From positions 1 to 55,263 of the forward strand of contig JAFLBM010000026.1 in assembly GCA_017303455.1 (NCBI GenBank): a stretch of DNA of 55,263 nucleotides, written 5' to 3'. This document shows positions 8,006-15,422 of the stretch, in pieces. The notes beneath the pieces are model-generated. The model was not told the DNA's origin. It ran no database searches and saw nothing but the letters and a program-made list of their open reading frames with translations. This stretch comes from Chitinophagales bacterium (GTDB lineage: Bacteria; Bacteroidota; Bacteroidia; Chitinophagales; Chitinophagaceae). The position numbers were made by a program, and so were the translations under genes. Every line of letters starts with the position of its first letter. The stretch's first letter is position 1.

Positions 8006-8443
8006 ATGAACGAGATAAAGAACAGATCAGCTTATTACGAATACTTCATCGATGCCAAATACGATGCCGGCATGGTATTGCTGGGCACCGAAGTAAAATC
8101 GCTGCGGGAAGGAAAAGCCAGTTTCAACGACAGCTTCTGCATCATCCACCAGGGTGAAGTGTGGCTGAAAAGCCTGCATATCGCCCAATATTCACACGGC
8201 ACGGTAAATAATCATGACCCGTTAAGGGACAGGAAACTGCTGTTGCAAAAAAGAGAGATCCGGAAAATGGAAGGAAAGCTGAAAGAGAAAGGTTATACCA
8301 TTATTCCGCTCCGCATCTTTTTAAACGATAAGGGCATGATGAAGATCGAGATCGGCCTGGGCAAAGGAAAAAAACTCTATGATAAACGGGAAAGTATCAG
8401 GCAGAAAGACGTGGACCGGGAGATGAAACGGTACATTAAATAA
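8006..8443 (+). CDS. smpB: SsrA-binding protein SmpB
   Basis: A 145-residue RNA-binding protein that brings tmRNA to stalled ribosomes for trans-translation. The beta-barrel blocks are clear: AYYEYFIDAKYDAGMVLLGTEVKS (here broken at the usual E-G pair by T), LREGKASFND, and the C-terminal KKLYDKRESIRQKD followed by a basic tail that enters the mRNA channel. The ATG at 8006 is chosen; an in-frame TTG at 8000 falls in the T-run of the preceding terminator and would add two residues not usual for the family. Length is slightly short of the common 150-160. Confidence 0.96.
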   Translation: MNEIKNRSAYYEYFIDAKYDAGMVLLGTEVKSLREGKASFNDSFCIIHQGEVWLKSLHIAQYSHGTVNNHDPLRDRKLLLQKREIRKMEGKLKEKGYTIIPLRIFLNDKGMMKIEIGLGKGKKLYDKRESIRQKDVDREMKRYIK

Positions 8444-8496
8444 CCGGTTACAATTTTCTTTTATTAGGGAATGATTTTTGCCGATCTTAGAACTTC

Positions 8497-9426
8497 ATGA
8501 AGAAACTCATCCTCTCTTTATTACTTTTTATAGCCCTGTCTTCCTCCGGGCAAACTGTTTTTGGCTATTGGTATGGCTTTGCCAATGTCAAGACTACCAG
8601 TTCAGCTAACAATTACCTCGTGGAGCTTATCCTTCAACCGGAGAAGAACTATGTAAAAGGGGTACTCAATTATTATTTCAAGAATACGTTTCGCAGCCTG
8701 CAGGTAAAGGGCAATTATAATGCAACCAGCCGCCAGCTTAATCTCTATGATGTGCCGGTTACTTACTATGGCTCCAGGGCCAATATGGAAGTGGATTGCA
8801 TGATGAATTTAAGAGCCACGCTGAGAGTAGCCAAAGCAGGTTCTAATCTATCGGGCGGCTTTGTGAGTTTGCCGGAATACCGGCTGATGTGTGCCGATAT
8901 CAATTTTAACCTGGAACTGAATGCTGATGCCAGCAAACAGGATTCCGTTTTAAAAGCACTTCGGGAATATAAAGAAAGCTACCAGGTATGGAAACCATCT
9001 GCCTTTGATACACTGGTTCCCGAAACCATTATACAGCGAAAAGTAGTGAACTACGTGGTGGAAAGAGAATTTACCGAACGGGAAAATGTGGTGGCAGAGG
9101 AAATTGAAGTGGAGTCGGATTCTTTAAAAGTGGATTTCTATGATAACGGTGAAGTGGACGGGGATTCAATTTCAGTTTTCTTCAATAAACAACTGATGGC
9201 TTTCAACCGGAAACTCAGTACCCGGGCTGTTCATTTTGATATTGTATTAGATTCAGCCAAACAGGTTAACGAACTTTCGATGTTCGCCGACAATCTCGGC
9301 GCCATTCCTCCCAATACTGCCCTGATGATGATCAGCGATGGAAAGAACCGTTTTGAAGTGCGTTTATCCAGCAACCTGGAGAAGAATGGGACAATCCGGA
9401 TAAAAAAGAAAAAACCCGGTAAGTAA
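8497..9426 (+). CDS. Secreted protein of unknown function
   Basis: A 309-residue protein with a signal peptide (hydrophobic segment about 4-16, possible cleavage after SSSGQ). The N-terminal half has a compact beta-rich domain starting with GYWYGFANV. A charged linker (about 160-210) precedes a C-terminal domain beginning DFYDNGEVDGDSISVFFN. That domain is seen at the end of many Bacteroidetes exported proteins of unknown role, and resembles a small lectin-like beta-sandwich by pattern only. It is probably periplasmic or surface-exposed. It converges with the MgtC-like gene, 6 bp apart. Confidence 0.6.
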   Translation: MKKLILSLLLFIALSSSGQTVFGYWYGFANVKTTSSANNYLVELILQPEKNYVKGVLNYYFKNTFRSLQVKGNYNATSRQLNLYDVPVTYYGSRANMEVDCMMNLRATLRVAKAGSNLSGGFVSLPEYRLMCADINFNLELNADASKQDSVLKALREYKESYQVWKPSAFDTLVPETIIQRKVVNYVVEREFTERENVVAEEIEVESDSLKVDFYDNGEVDGDSISVFFNKQLMAFNRKLSTRAVHFDIVLDSAKQVNELSMFADNLGAIPPNTALMMISDGKNRFEVRLSSNLEKNGTIRIKKKKPGK

Positions 9427-9432
9427 TATGGC

Positions 9433-10080
9433 TCAGAAGGAGAACTCCCTGATCCACTTATTATTCAGCAGGTAATGATGTACTGTTTTTAGCTTTTCTT
9501 CTCCCAGTATTAACTCAGCAGCTATTTCCAGCGCATTCTCTTTAAGGGTAATCTTTTTTTCCTCTGCTAATAAACCAAGTTTACGCAGCCCGTCCAGTAT
9601 GATTTCCTTTTGCGCTACATCGTCTTTATTTATGACCAATACTAACTGCCGTGTCAGTTTCTTGGTGTTAAATAATTTATTGATGAAGGGGGTGATGAAG
9701 ATAATAATAAGCGAGGCCGCCATAAAAGTAGTGGCCAGGAAAAATTCACCAAACCCAATGGCGAGCCCTACTGCGGCGGACAGCCAGATAATGCCTGCAG
9801 TGGTTAACCCTGAAATTGAAAATCCTTCTTTGAAAATAGCACCGGCACCAATAAAGCCTACTCCACTTACCACATAGGCTGCGATCGTTGTAGGATTATT
9901 ACCTCCTACCTTATAGGAAAGAATACCAAATAAAGTAGCGCCAAGACAAATGATAGTGATCGTTTTGAGACCGGCTACCTTATCCTTCATTTCCCGTTCA
10001 AGGCCAAGGATAACACCTGCCGCAACAGCCAACAGGGCTTTGTACACATCTAATATTTCCCAATGGTCCGTCATGATCAT
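9433..10080 (-). CDS. MgtC/SapB family membrane protein
   Basis: A 215-residue protein. The N-terminal MgtC domain has four or five hydrophobic segments and the family blocks GVILGLEREMKDKVAGLKT (about 22-40) and GVGFIGAGAIFKEG (about 73-87). A cytoplasmic C-terminal domain of about 75 residues follows, with an ACT-like look. MgtC proteins affect magnesium homeostasis and, in Salmonella, inhibit the F-type ATP synthase; the role here is not known. An ATG two codons further in is an equally good start. The gene lies 6 bp after parC on the same strand and probably shares its transcript. Confidence 0.85.
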   Translation of the reverse strand: MIMTDHWEILDVYKALLAVAAGVILGLEREMKDKVAGLKTITIICLGATLFGILSYKVGGNNPTTIAAYVVSGVGFIGAGAIFKEGFSISGLTTAGIIWLSAAVGLAIGFGEFFLATTFMAASLIIIFITPFINKLFNTKKLTRQLVLVINKDDVAQKEIILDGLRKLGLLAEEKKITLKENALEIAAELILGEEKLKTVHHYLLNNKWIREFSF

Positions 10081-10086
10081 TAATTA

Positions 10087-12603
10087 CTAAAACAACTCCG
10101 GCTGGTTATCCTCCGCTTTCGGTTTCACCCATTCCATTTCCACACTCTTGCTGTAATCCACCAGTTTGGCACCAACAGCTTTCCAGCCCATCACTTCCAC
10201 CATCTTCGCAATCTTGAATTTAGCTTTTCTTATTTGTTCTCCCCTGCCCTGTTGCACAGCAAGTATCGGTTCTTCATCGGTGGTTACCGCTTCCACATAA
10301 TTATTATTCCCTTCCTTGATGAATAAGAACTTCGACTTGAGTGTGGTCGTTTCAATTTTGAACCGTTTCACGATATACTGCTTCTTCTCATTGTCAACGT
10401 ACACCGCCGTAATGATTTTCTCGGGATAGAATTTCCCGATATGCAATACTTTCTCGGCATCAAATTTCTGTGTCATCTCCTGGTCAGTGATCTCGTAATT
10501 ACCATCGGTGTAGATCACCAGCACTTTATCTTCCGGTTCAAAGCTGCCCAGGTAAATACCTTTTTCTTCAGCACTCAGCCGACCGAACTTCTCATCAAAC
10601 CAGAGCTTACGTCCACTGAGGGTAGCTTTACCCGCTTCTTTAAATTTCACGGATTTGATCGGGTACTTCGTCACCTGGTTACCCATGCTGCTTCTGCCTT
10701 TGATATCCAGTTCTTCAAAATAAAAATCAAACTCTTTGATACGAGCTGAGGATGCGGGGCTTAATACCACTTTCACCACTTCTGCTTCACCATTGGCATT
10801 GGCGGTGAAATAATGCACTTTGGATTTCTCATGCCCCTTGGTCAGATCGTACTCTTTATCACGGGTTACCCCGGTCACATTAAAACGTTTGGCGTAACTT
10901 ATCCCGGTAGCACCATCCGCATAGATCATATTGTAGGTGGTGCGTTCATCATTTTTCTGGAAAACGGCCGCATACAATATGTCCTTCCCGATAAATGTTT
11001 TATCAGACACTTTCACCACTTTCATGATACCCCGCTTGGCAAACACGATGATATCATCCAGGTCGGAACATTCAAACAATAACTCATCTTTCTTCAATCC
11101 TGTTCCGATAAAGCCTTCTTCCCGGTTCACATACAATTTCGCATTCGCAATCGCCACGTTCTTAGCTTCGATCACTTCAAACTGTTTGATCTCTGTTTTC
11201 CTTTCTCTTCCCTTGCCATATTTCTTCAGCAGGTTCTCGTAATACGCAACGGCATAATCCACCAGGTTACTCAGATCCGTTTTCACCTGTTTGATATCGG
11301 CTTCCAGCCCTTTGATCTGTGCATTCAGTTCATCAATATCCAACTTGTAGATACGACGTACCGGTTTCTCCGTCAGCTTCACAATATCTTCCCGGCTGAT
11401 ATCTCTTTTCAGTTGTTTTTTGAACGGCGTAAACGCTTTATCAATTGCTTCCAGTACCTTATCCCAGGTTTCATGCTTCTTTTCGAGTTCCTTGTATATT
11501 TTTTCTTCAAAGAATATTTTCTCTAAGGATGTATAATGCCATTTCTCCTGCAACTCACCCAGTTTGATCTTTAGTTCCTGCTCCAGCAGGTCCTTTGTTT
11601 TATCCGTGGAAAGTTTCAGCAATTCCTGTACGCCGAGGAACTGGGGCTTCATATCCACGATCACACAAGCGTTGGGCGAAATAGACACTTCGCAATCAGT
11701 GAATTTGTATAAGGCATCAATAGTGATATCCGGCGATATTCCCGGTGCCAGGTCAACCTGAATTTCCACCAGCGCTGCCGTATTATCCGTTACTTTTTTG
11801 ATCTTGATCTTTCCCTGGTCATTCGCTTTCACAATGGATTCCATCAGTTGCGTGGTGGTCACACCATAAGGAACACTTTTGATCGCCAGTGTTTTCTTAT
11901 CCACTTCTTCAATATGTGCCCTCACTTTCACTTTACCACCTCTTTTGCCCTGGTTATAATCAGCCACATCGATCATTCCACCCGTCAGGAAATCGGGGTA
12001 GAGTTCAAAACGTTTGCCTCTCAAATATTTTATCGCCGCTTCGATCAGTTCACAAAAATTATGCGGAAGAATTTTGGTTGACAAACCCACCGCAATACCA
12101 TCAGCTCCCTGTGCCAGCAGCAAGGGAAATTTCATCGGTAAGGTAACCGGTTCATTCTTACGCCCATCATAGCTCAATTGCCATTGGGTGGTCTTGGCAT
12201 TAAAAGCAACTTCTAACGCAAACTTGCTGAGCCTTGCTTCAATATAACGGGCGGCAGCGGCATCATCACCGGTCCGCACATCGCCCCAGTTACCCTGCGT
12301 ATCGATCAGCAGGTCTTTCTGTCCCATGTTCACCAGCGCATCACCGATACTGGCATCACCATGCGGGTGGTACTGCATGGCCTGCCCGATGATATTAGCG
12401 ACTTTATTGTACCGTCCGTCATCCATTTCTTTCATGGCATGAAGGATGCGGCGTTGCACCGGTTTCAATCCGTCTTCAATAGCAGGGACTGCTCTTTCCA
12501 ATATAACATAGGAGGCATAGTCCAGGAACCATGTCTTATACTGGCCATGCAACCCGCTGTCGTTATTCTGAACGTCTGTCAATTTATTTTTTGCTGCACT
12601 CAT
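10087..12603 (-). CDS. parC: DNA topoisomerase IV subunit A (GyrA/ParC family)
   Basis: An 838-residue breakage-reunion subunit that decatenates chromosomes with ParE. The winged-helix domain contains the catalytic Tyr120 in AARYIEARLS, preceded by the QRDR-type block HPHGDASIGDAL (79-90). A tower and long coiled coil (about 330-480) and a C-terminal beta-pinwheel-like region follow. No GyrA box was seen, which supports ParC over GyrA, as does the parE gene upstream on the same strand. Its ATG overlaps the stop codon of the RAYT gene by 4 bp (ATGA), suggesting translational coupling. Confidence 0.93.
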   Translation of the reverse strand: MSAAKNKLTDVQNNDSGLHGQYKTWFLDYASYVILERAVPAIEDGLKPVQRRILHAMKEMDDGRYNKVANIIGQAMQYHPHGDASIGDALVNMGQKDLLIDTQGNWGDVRTGDDAAAARYIEARLSKFALEVAFNAKTTQWQLSYDGRKNEPVTLPMKFPLLLAQGADGIAVGLSTKILPHNFCELIEAAIKYLRGKRFELYPDFLTGGMIDVADYNQGKRGGKVKVRAHIEEVDKKTLAIKSVPYGVTTTQLMESIVKANDQGKIKIKKVTDNTAALVEIQVDLAPGISPDITIDALYKFTDCEVSISPNACVIVDMKPQFLGVQELLKLSTDKTKDLLEQELKIKLGELQEKWHYTSLEKIFFEEKIYKELEKKHETWDKVLEAIDKAFTPFKKQLKRDISREDIVKLTEKPVRRIYKLDIDELNAQIKGLEADIKQVKTDLSNLVDYAVAYYENLLKKYGKGRERKTEIKQFEVIEAKNVAIANAKLYVNREEGFIGTGLKKDELLFECSDLDDIIVFAKRGIMKVVKVSDKTFIGKDILYAAVFQKNDERTTYNMIYADGATGISYAKRFNVTGVTRDKEYDLTKGHEKSKVHYFTANANGEAEVVKVVLSPASSARIKEFDFYFEELDIKGRSSMGNQVTKYPIKSVKFKEAGKATLSGRKLWFDEKFGRLSAEEKGIYLGSFEPEDKVLVIYTDGNYEITDQEMTQKFDAEKVLHIGKFYPEKIITAVYVDNEKKQYIVKRFKIETTTLKSKFLFIKEGNNNYVEAVTTDEEPILAVQQGRGEQIRKAKFKIAKMVEVMGWKAVGAKLVDYSKSVEMEWVKPKAEDNQPELF

Positions 12604-13070
12604 TGTTGATGATCGTAAAATTCAAATAAATATTTTTCTTCGAAGCTAATTTCATGTTCTTTCAGAAAATCGAGATACTCTTGCCGGAATGTTTTCTTTT
12701 TATGATGCTCCGGCTGATTCAAGATGTACTCCACCACGTTTCCTGCCTGCGACTTGTGATACGAGAACACACCAAAACCGGTCTGCCAGCTAAACTCACT
12801 ATTCACCCATTTTTTTGCTTTGATAAATGAAGATGAATTGGCCTTTATATCTCTGACAAGATCGGAAATAGCGATTCCCGGCCTGACACTTAACAAAAGA
12901 TGAACATGATCCGGCATACAATAAATTGCATAAAGTTTCTGTTGTTTCCCGGAAATAATCCCACTCATATATTTCTGCAGCTCTTCCCTGAATGGTTCCC
13001 GGATATAACACTGCCTGCCTTTTACCGCAAATACCACCTGGACATAAATTTGTGAATATGTATTGGACAT
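12600..13070 (-). CDS. REP-associated tyrosine transposase (RAYT, IS200-like Y1 family)
   Basis: A 156-residue HUH endonuclease. The HUH metal motif is His55-Val-His57 in MPDHVHLLL, and the likely nucleophile is Tyr115, four residues before Gln119 in EYILNQ, the spacing seen in IS200/IS605 TnpA. Family blocks WQTGFGVFSYHKSQ and HHKKKTFRQEY are intact, so the gene is probably active. No tnpB or terminal elements are present; instead a cluster of REP-like palindromes lies directly upstream, the mark of a domesticated RAYT. It overlaps parC by 4 bp. Confidence 0.9.
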   Translation of the reverse strand: MSNTYSQIYVQVVFAVKGRQCYIREPFREELQKYMSGIISGKQQKLYAIYCMPDHVHLLLSVRPGIAISDLVRDIKANSSSFIKAKKWVNSEFSWQTGFGVFSYHKSQAGNVVEYILNQPEHHKKKTFRQEYLDFLKEHEISFEEKYLFEFYDHQQ

Positions 13071-13129
13071 TGTTTTCTTTTACATGTCGCCCCTTCGGGG
13101 CTTTACACAAATATTAAATTGTATCTACT

Positions 13130-13254
13130 GGCATTTCGCTCCTCCGGAGCTGGTATCCCGCTATCGCTTTCAATAAACCTGGTAAATTCATCATTTTTAC
13201 AAATACCTACTGCACCATTCTTTCCTGATGAAGCCCCGGCGGGGTGGCTTATCA
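13130..13254 (+). repeat. Composite A-B repeat unit 1
   Basis: A type A palindrome at the left end and a type B palindrome at the right end, ending in TTATCA. The inner part shares TTCATCA-TTTTA-AAA spaced blocks with unit 2, so the pair looks like a diverged tandem duplication. Confidence 0.7.
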
Positions 13255-13269
13255 ATTATATTTTACTCT

Positions 13270-13382
13270 GGCTTTCCGATCCATCGGAGCTACAATCCTC
13301 CTTTTAATTTTACTTCATCACTTTTATAAAAACTCAAGACCCCAACCCTTCCCTGACAAAGCCCCGGCGGGGCGGTTTATCA
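13270..13382 (+). repeat. Composite A-B repeat unit 2
   Basis: Same order as unit 1: type A palindrome (13276-13290), an A/T-rich middle with TTCATCA, then CCTGA-AAGCCCCGGCGGGG and TTATCA. It is 12 bp shorter than unit 1. Confidence 0.7.
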
Positions 13383-13453
13383 GTAGTAAAGCAAATAATT
13401 TGAACCCCGGTGAGCCCCGGAGGGGCGGCATGTTCTACTAACCATCTATTGTC

Positions 13454-13807
13454 TTATTTCTTTCCTATCAATCCTAAATGTGTGAACTTAAATCCTTCTC
13501 TTAGTTTTAACCCGTAGCCCATCATCCTGTCCATGGAAGCATGACCAAACAGAACAATACCCGCCAACTGCAATAACTCATTGGGCAATATAAAACCAGT
13601 TATGAAAACCAGGATGGCCAGTCCTTTATGATGAAATACATTATAAACAATGGCTCCAACCGTATTGCCTGCGGCATAGCCGATCATACTAATATCAGGT
13701 CCCAGGAACAAAATAAGATACCACCACCAATCCACTTTGAATAGTGTAAGGGCATAAATGGCCAGCCCGAACATGAAAGCTTCTTCCAGTTTGATGATAT
13801 TCTTCAT
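13454..13807 (-). CDS. DUF4260 family membrane protein
   Basis: A 117-residue integral membrane protein with three or four hydrophobic helices. Family marks are the LGPDISMIGY block near 37, GAIVYNxxHHKG near 52-62, and the C-terminal FGHASMDRMMGYGLKxxEGFKFTHLG block (broken here at non-conserved positions). The function of the family is unknown; the HH and GH pairs facing the membrane are conserved. It lies 2 bp after the DUF1835 stop and is probably part of the parE transcript. Confidence 0.82.
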   Translation of the reverse strand: MKNIIKLEEAFMFGLAIYALTLFKVDWWWYLILFLGPDISMIGYAAGNTVGAIVYNVFHHKGLAILVFITGFILPNELLQLAGIVLFGHASMDRMMGYGLKLREGFKFTHLGLIGKK

Positions 13808-13809
13808 GC

Positions 13810-14661
13810 TTATACAGTTTCCTGCTCAGGTATACTCATCTCAGCCTGTTTGGCACCAGCCTGCTTTACATCAAAATCCTTCCATCCTTTCGTAAGGTCG
13901 CCCATGGTCTCGATCCTTCCTGCTGCGATCAGTTGTTTCATCCTCCACATGATGAACACATCACCGGTCTTAATTTTCATACGGTTCAGTGTATTGGATA
14001 AGACCCGGGTTGCTTTCTGCCATTCGGGAGTCAGGTTTTTGAGAATCTCGCTATCGTAAAAATTTTCTTCCTTACCAACGATCTTCTTTCCTCCTTCCAG
14101 CATTCTTACAGTTGCATTCTCCTCCACCAGCTTTTTCCATTCATCGGGGTCCACTTCAAACTCACTCAGCGTAATGGGGCGGCATAATTTTTTAGCCTTG
14201 GTAAATTCTTTCGGCTGGATCTCATGCAGCCAGGATGGATAAAATATCTGCCCCTTTTCATTGATAAATGGAAGATTGTTCATGTACAACACCATCACCC
14301 GGCCCTGGTAATTTCTCAGTTGCGGCATCAGCCAGTAATAACCGGTCACATCATGCTGGTTCTGGCCCATCCATATCCACACTTCCTCCATTTCATTTTC
14401 CTCCAGCTTTGCTTTTATAGCTTCTACTGTTTGCCTGTCATCAAAACTCCCGGCAAGATTCTGCCCATAAGGAGATGTCTCTAATAAACTTCTCCACCAT
14501 TCCACTCTTGCATTCCAGCCTTCTTCGGTATCAAGCCCTGTCAATGGGCCTACAGCAAAATCATCCCGGATCAGTAGCACTTCACCCGCCAGGGCTTCAT
14601 CCAGTTCAATTACCTGCTGCATCAGTTGCACTTCACTCTCGTTAAAAACTACATGTATCAT
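13810..14661 (-). CDS. DUF1835 domain protein
   Basis: A 283-residue cytoplasmic protein. The N-terminal DUF1835 domain starts MIHVVFNES and has VLLIRDDFAVGPL (about 28-40) and WMGQNQHDVTGYYWL (about 96-110) blocks; the C-terminal part fits the DUF3658 domain that normally accompanies it. The biochemical role is unknown. The start is supported by an AGGAGG four bases upstream of the ATG, unusual in this phylum. It lies between the methyltransferase and DUF4260 genes in one minus-strand unit. Confidence 0.82.
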   Translation of the reverse strand: MIHVVFNESEVQLMQQVIELDEALAGEVLLIRDDFAVGPLTGLDTEEGWNARVEWWRSLLETSPYGQNLAGSFDDRQTVEAIKAKLEENEMEEVWIWMGQNQHDVTGYYWLMPQLRNYQGRVMVLYMNNLPFINEKGQIFYPSWLHEIQPKEFTKAKKLCRPITLSEFEVDPDEWKKLVEENATVRMLEGGKKIVGKEENFYDSEILKNLTPEWQKATRVLSNTLNRMKIKTGDVFIMWRMKQLIAAGRIETMGDLTKGWKDFDVKQAGAKQAEMSIPEQETV

Positions 14662-14692
14662 AAAACCTCCTCACCTCCTGTTACCCAGGAGG
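14662..14692 (-). promoter_or_regulatory. Shine-Dalgarno-like sites, one sequestered in a hairpin
   Basis: On the minus strand a perfect 7-bp stem CCTCCTG/CAGGAGG (14674-14692, loop of 5) holds one AGGAGG, and a second AGGAGG (14666-14671) stands free, 4 bases before the DUF1835 ATG. Most genes here have no such site. Confidence 0.4.
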
Positions 14693-14696
14693 AATT

Positions 14697-15422
14697 TTAT
14701 TTTTTAATTTTTACCGCTACAAATAAATAGTTGTTGGCCGCCCCGATCACTTCATAATTCACATAAAAGCTTTCCGTGAAAATCTTAAAGGCCATGAACT
14801 CATGTTTCGGCACCGCAAACTCATCAAATAATAGTATATCCCCATCATTCAGGAAACGGTATAGCTGCGACAAACTGAAAATAGTGGCACTGAAAAGATC
14901 AGCATCCATATGGATCAGTTTCTTCTTCCCGTTTTGATAGCTTTCTAAAAAAGGGATCAGCGTATCCTGGAACAAACCTTTATAAAAAGCAGCTCTTGGA
15001 TCAGTAATATTCAGCGATTCCAGTGCAACAGCCATTGTGCCCTTACTGAAGGGGCCAAAGTCTTCCGGCAACCCTTCAAATGTATCAAAGCCATAAAATT
15101 TAGACTGGGTATTTGTATTATGTTCCAGCCACCATTTGAAAGAATGTCCACCGCAAACTCCAAATTCAAAATAATCGATCGGGCTATCTTTTAAATTTTC
15201 CTGCTTACTGACCGCTTCGTATAAATTGATCCGGCGGTTATAATCCCAGCTACCCTGGTACCAGTCGTTGTAGCCCGTCACTTTTGTCTGCTGCCGCCAC
15301 TTACTCAGTTTTGACATATGATAGGCATTAAGCAGCAAACCTGTGAACGGCTCCACGATACCATGCAACCGCCATTTCATAAACAGCGATTTTGTTTTCC
15401 GTATAATATCCAGCTTCGTCAT
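14697..15422 (-). CDS. TylF/macrocin O-methyltransferase-like SAM methyltransferase
   Basis: A 241-residue class I methyltransferase. Motif I is YFEFGVCGGHSFKWW (about 84-98), the next strand ends in FYGFDTFEGLPEDF, and the metal-binding region HMDADLFSAT (about 171-180) has the aspartates that hold Mg in TylF/MycF enzymes. Its substrate is unknown; relatives act on sugars, macrolides and polysaccharides. It overlaps the 3' end of parE by 4 bp and is therefore in the same operon, though a functional link to topoisomerase is not evident. Confidence 0.78.
   Translation of the reverse strand: MTKLDIIRKTKSLFMKWRLHGIVEPFTGLLLNAYHMSKLSKWRQQTKVTGYNDWYQGSWDYNRRINLYEAVSKQENLKDSPIDYFEFGVCGGHSFKWWLEHNTNTQSKFYGFDTFEGLPEDFGPFSKGTMAVALESLNITDPRAAFYKGLFQDTLIPFLESYQNGKKKLIHMDADLFSATIFSLSQLYRFLNDGDILLFDEFAVPKHEFMAFKIFTESFYVNYEVIGAANNYLFVAVKIKK

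Larger units (their letters stand above)
13082..13433. repeat. Cluster of REP-like palindromes (BIME-like)
   Basis: Six short GC-rich palindromes fill the gap between the RAYT start and the DUF4260 stop. Type B has the core GCCCCGGCGGGGC or a close variant: 13089-13101 (inverted), 13233-13245, 13361-13373 and 13414-13426. Type A has the core CGCTCCTCCGGAGCT or CGATCCATCGGAGCT: 13137-13151 and 13277-13291. The outer copies (13082-13104 and 13412-13433) are inverted repeats of each other with 19 of 22 matching positions. No gene is supported in this 383-bp gap. Confidence 0.85.

Noticed and set aside
13082..13433. CRISPR array
   Set aside because: Units are palindromes of two types in mixed orientation with uneven spacing; there are no uniform spacers and no cas genes.
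13119..13441. Short plus-strand frames in the REP cluster
   Set aside because: They arise from the GC-rich palindromes; the peptides repeat with the repeats and have no start context.
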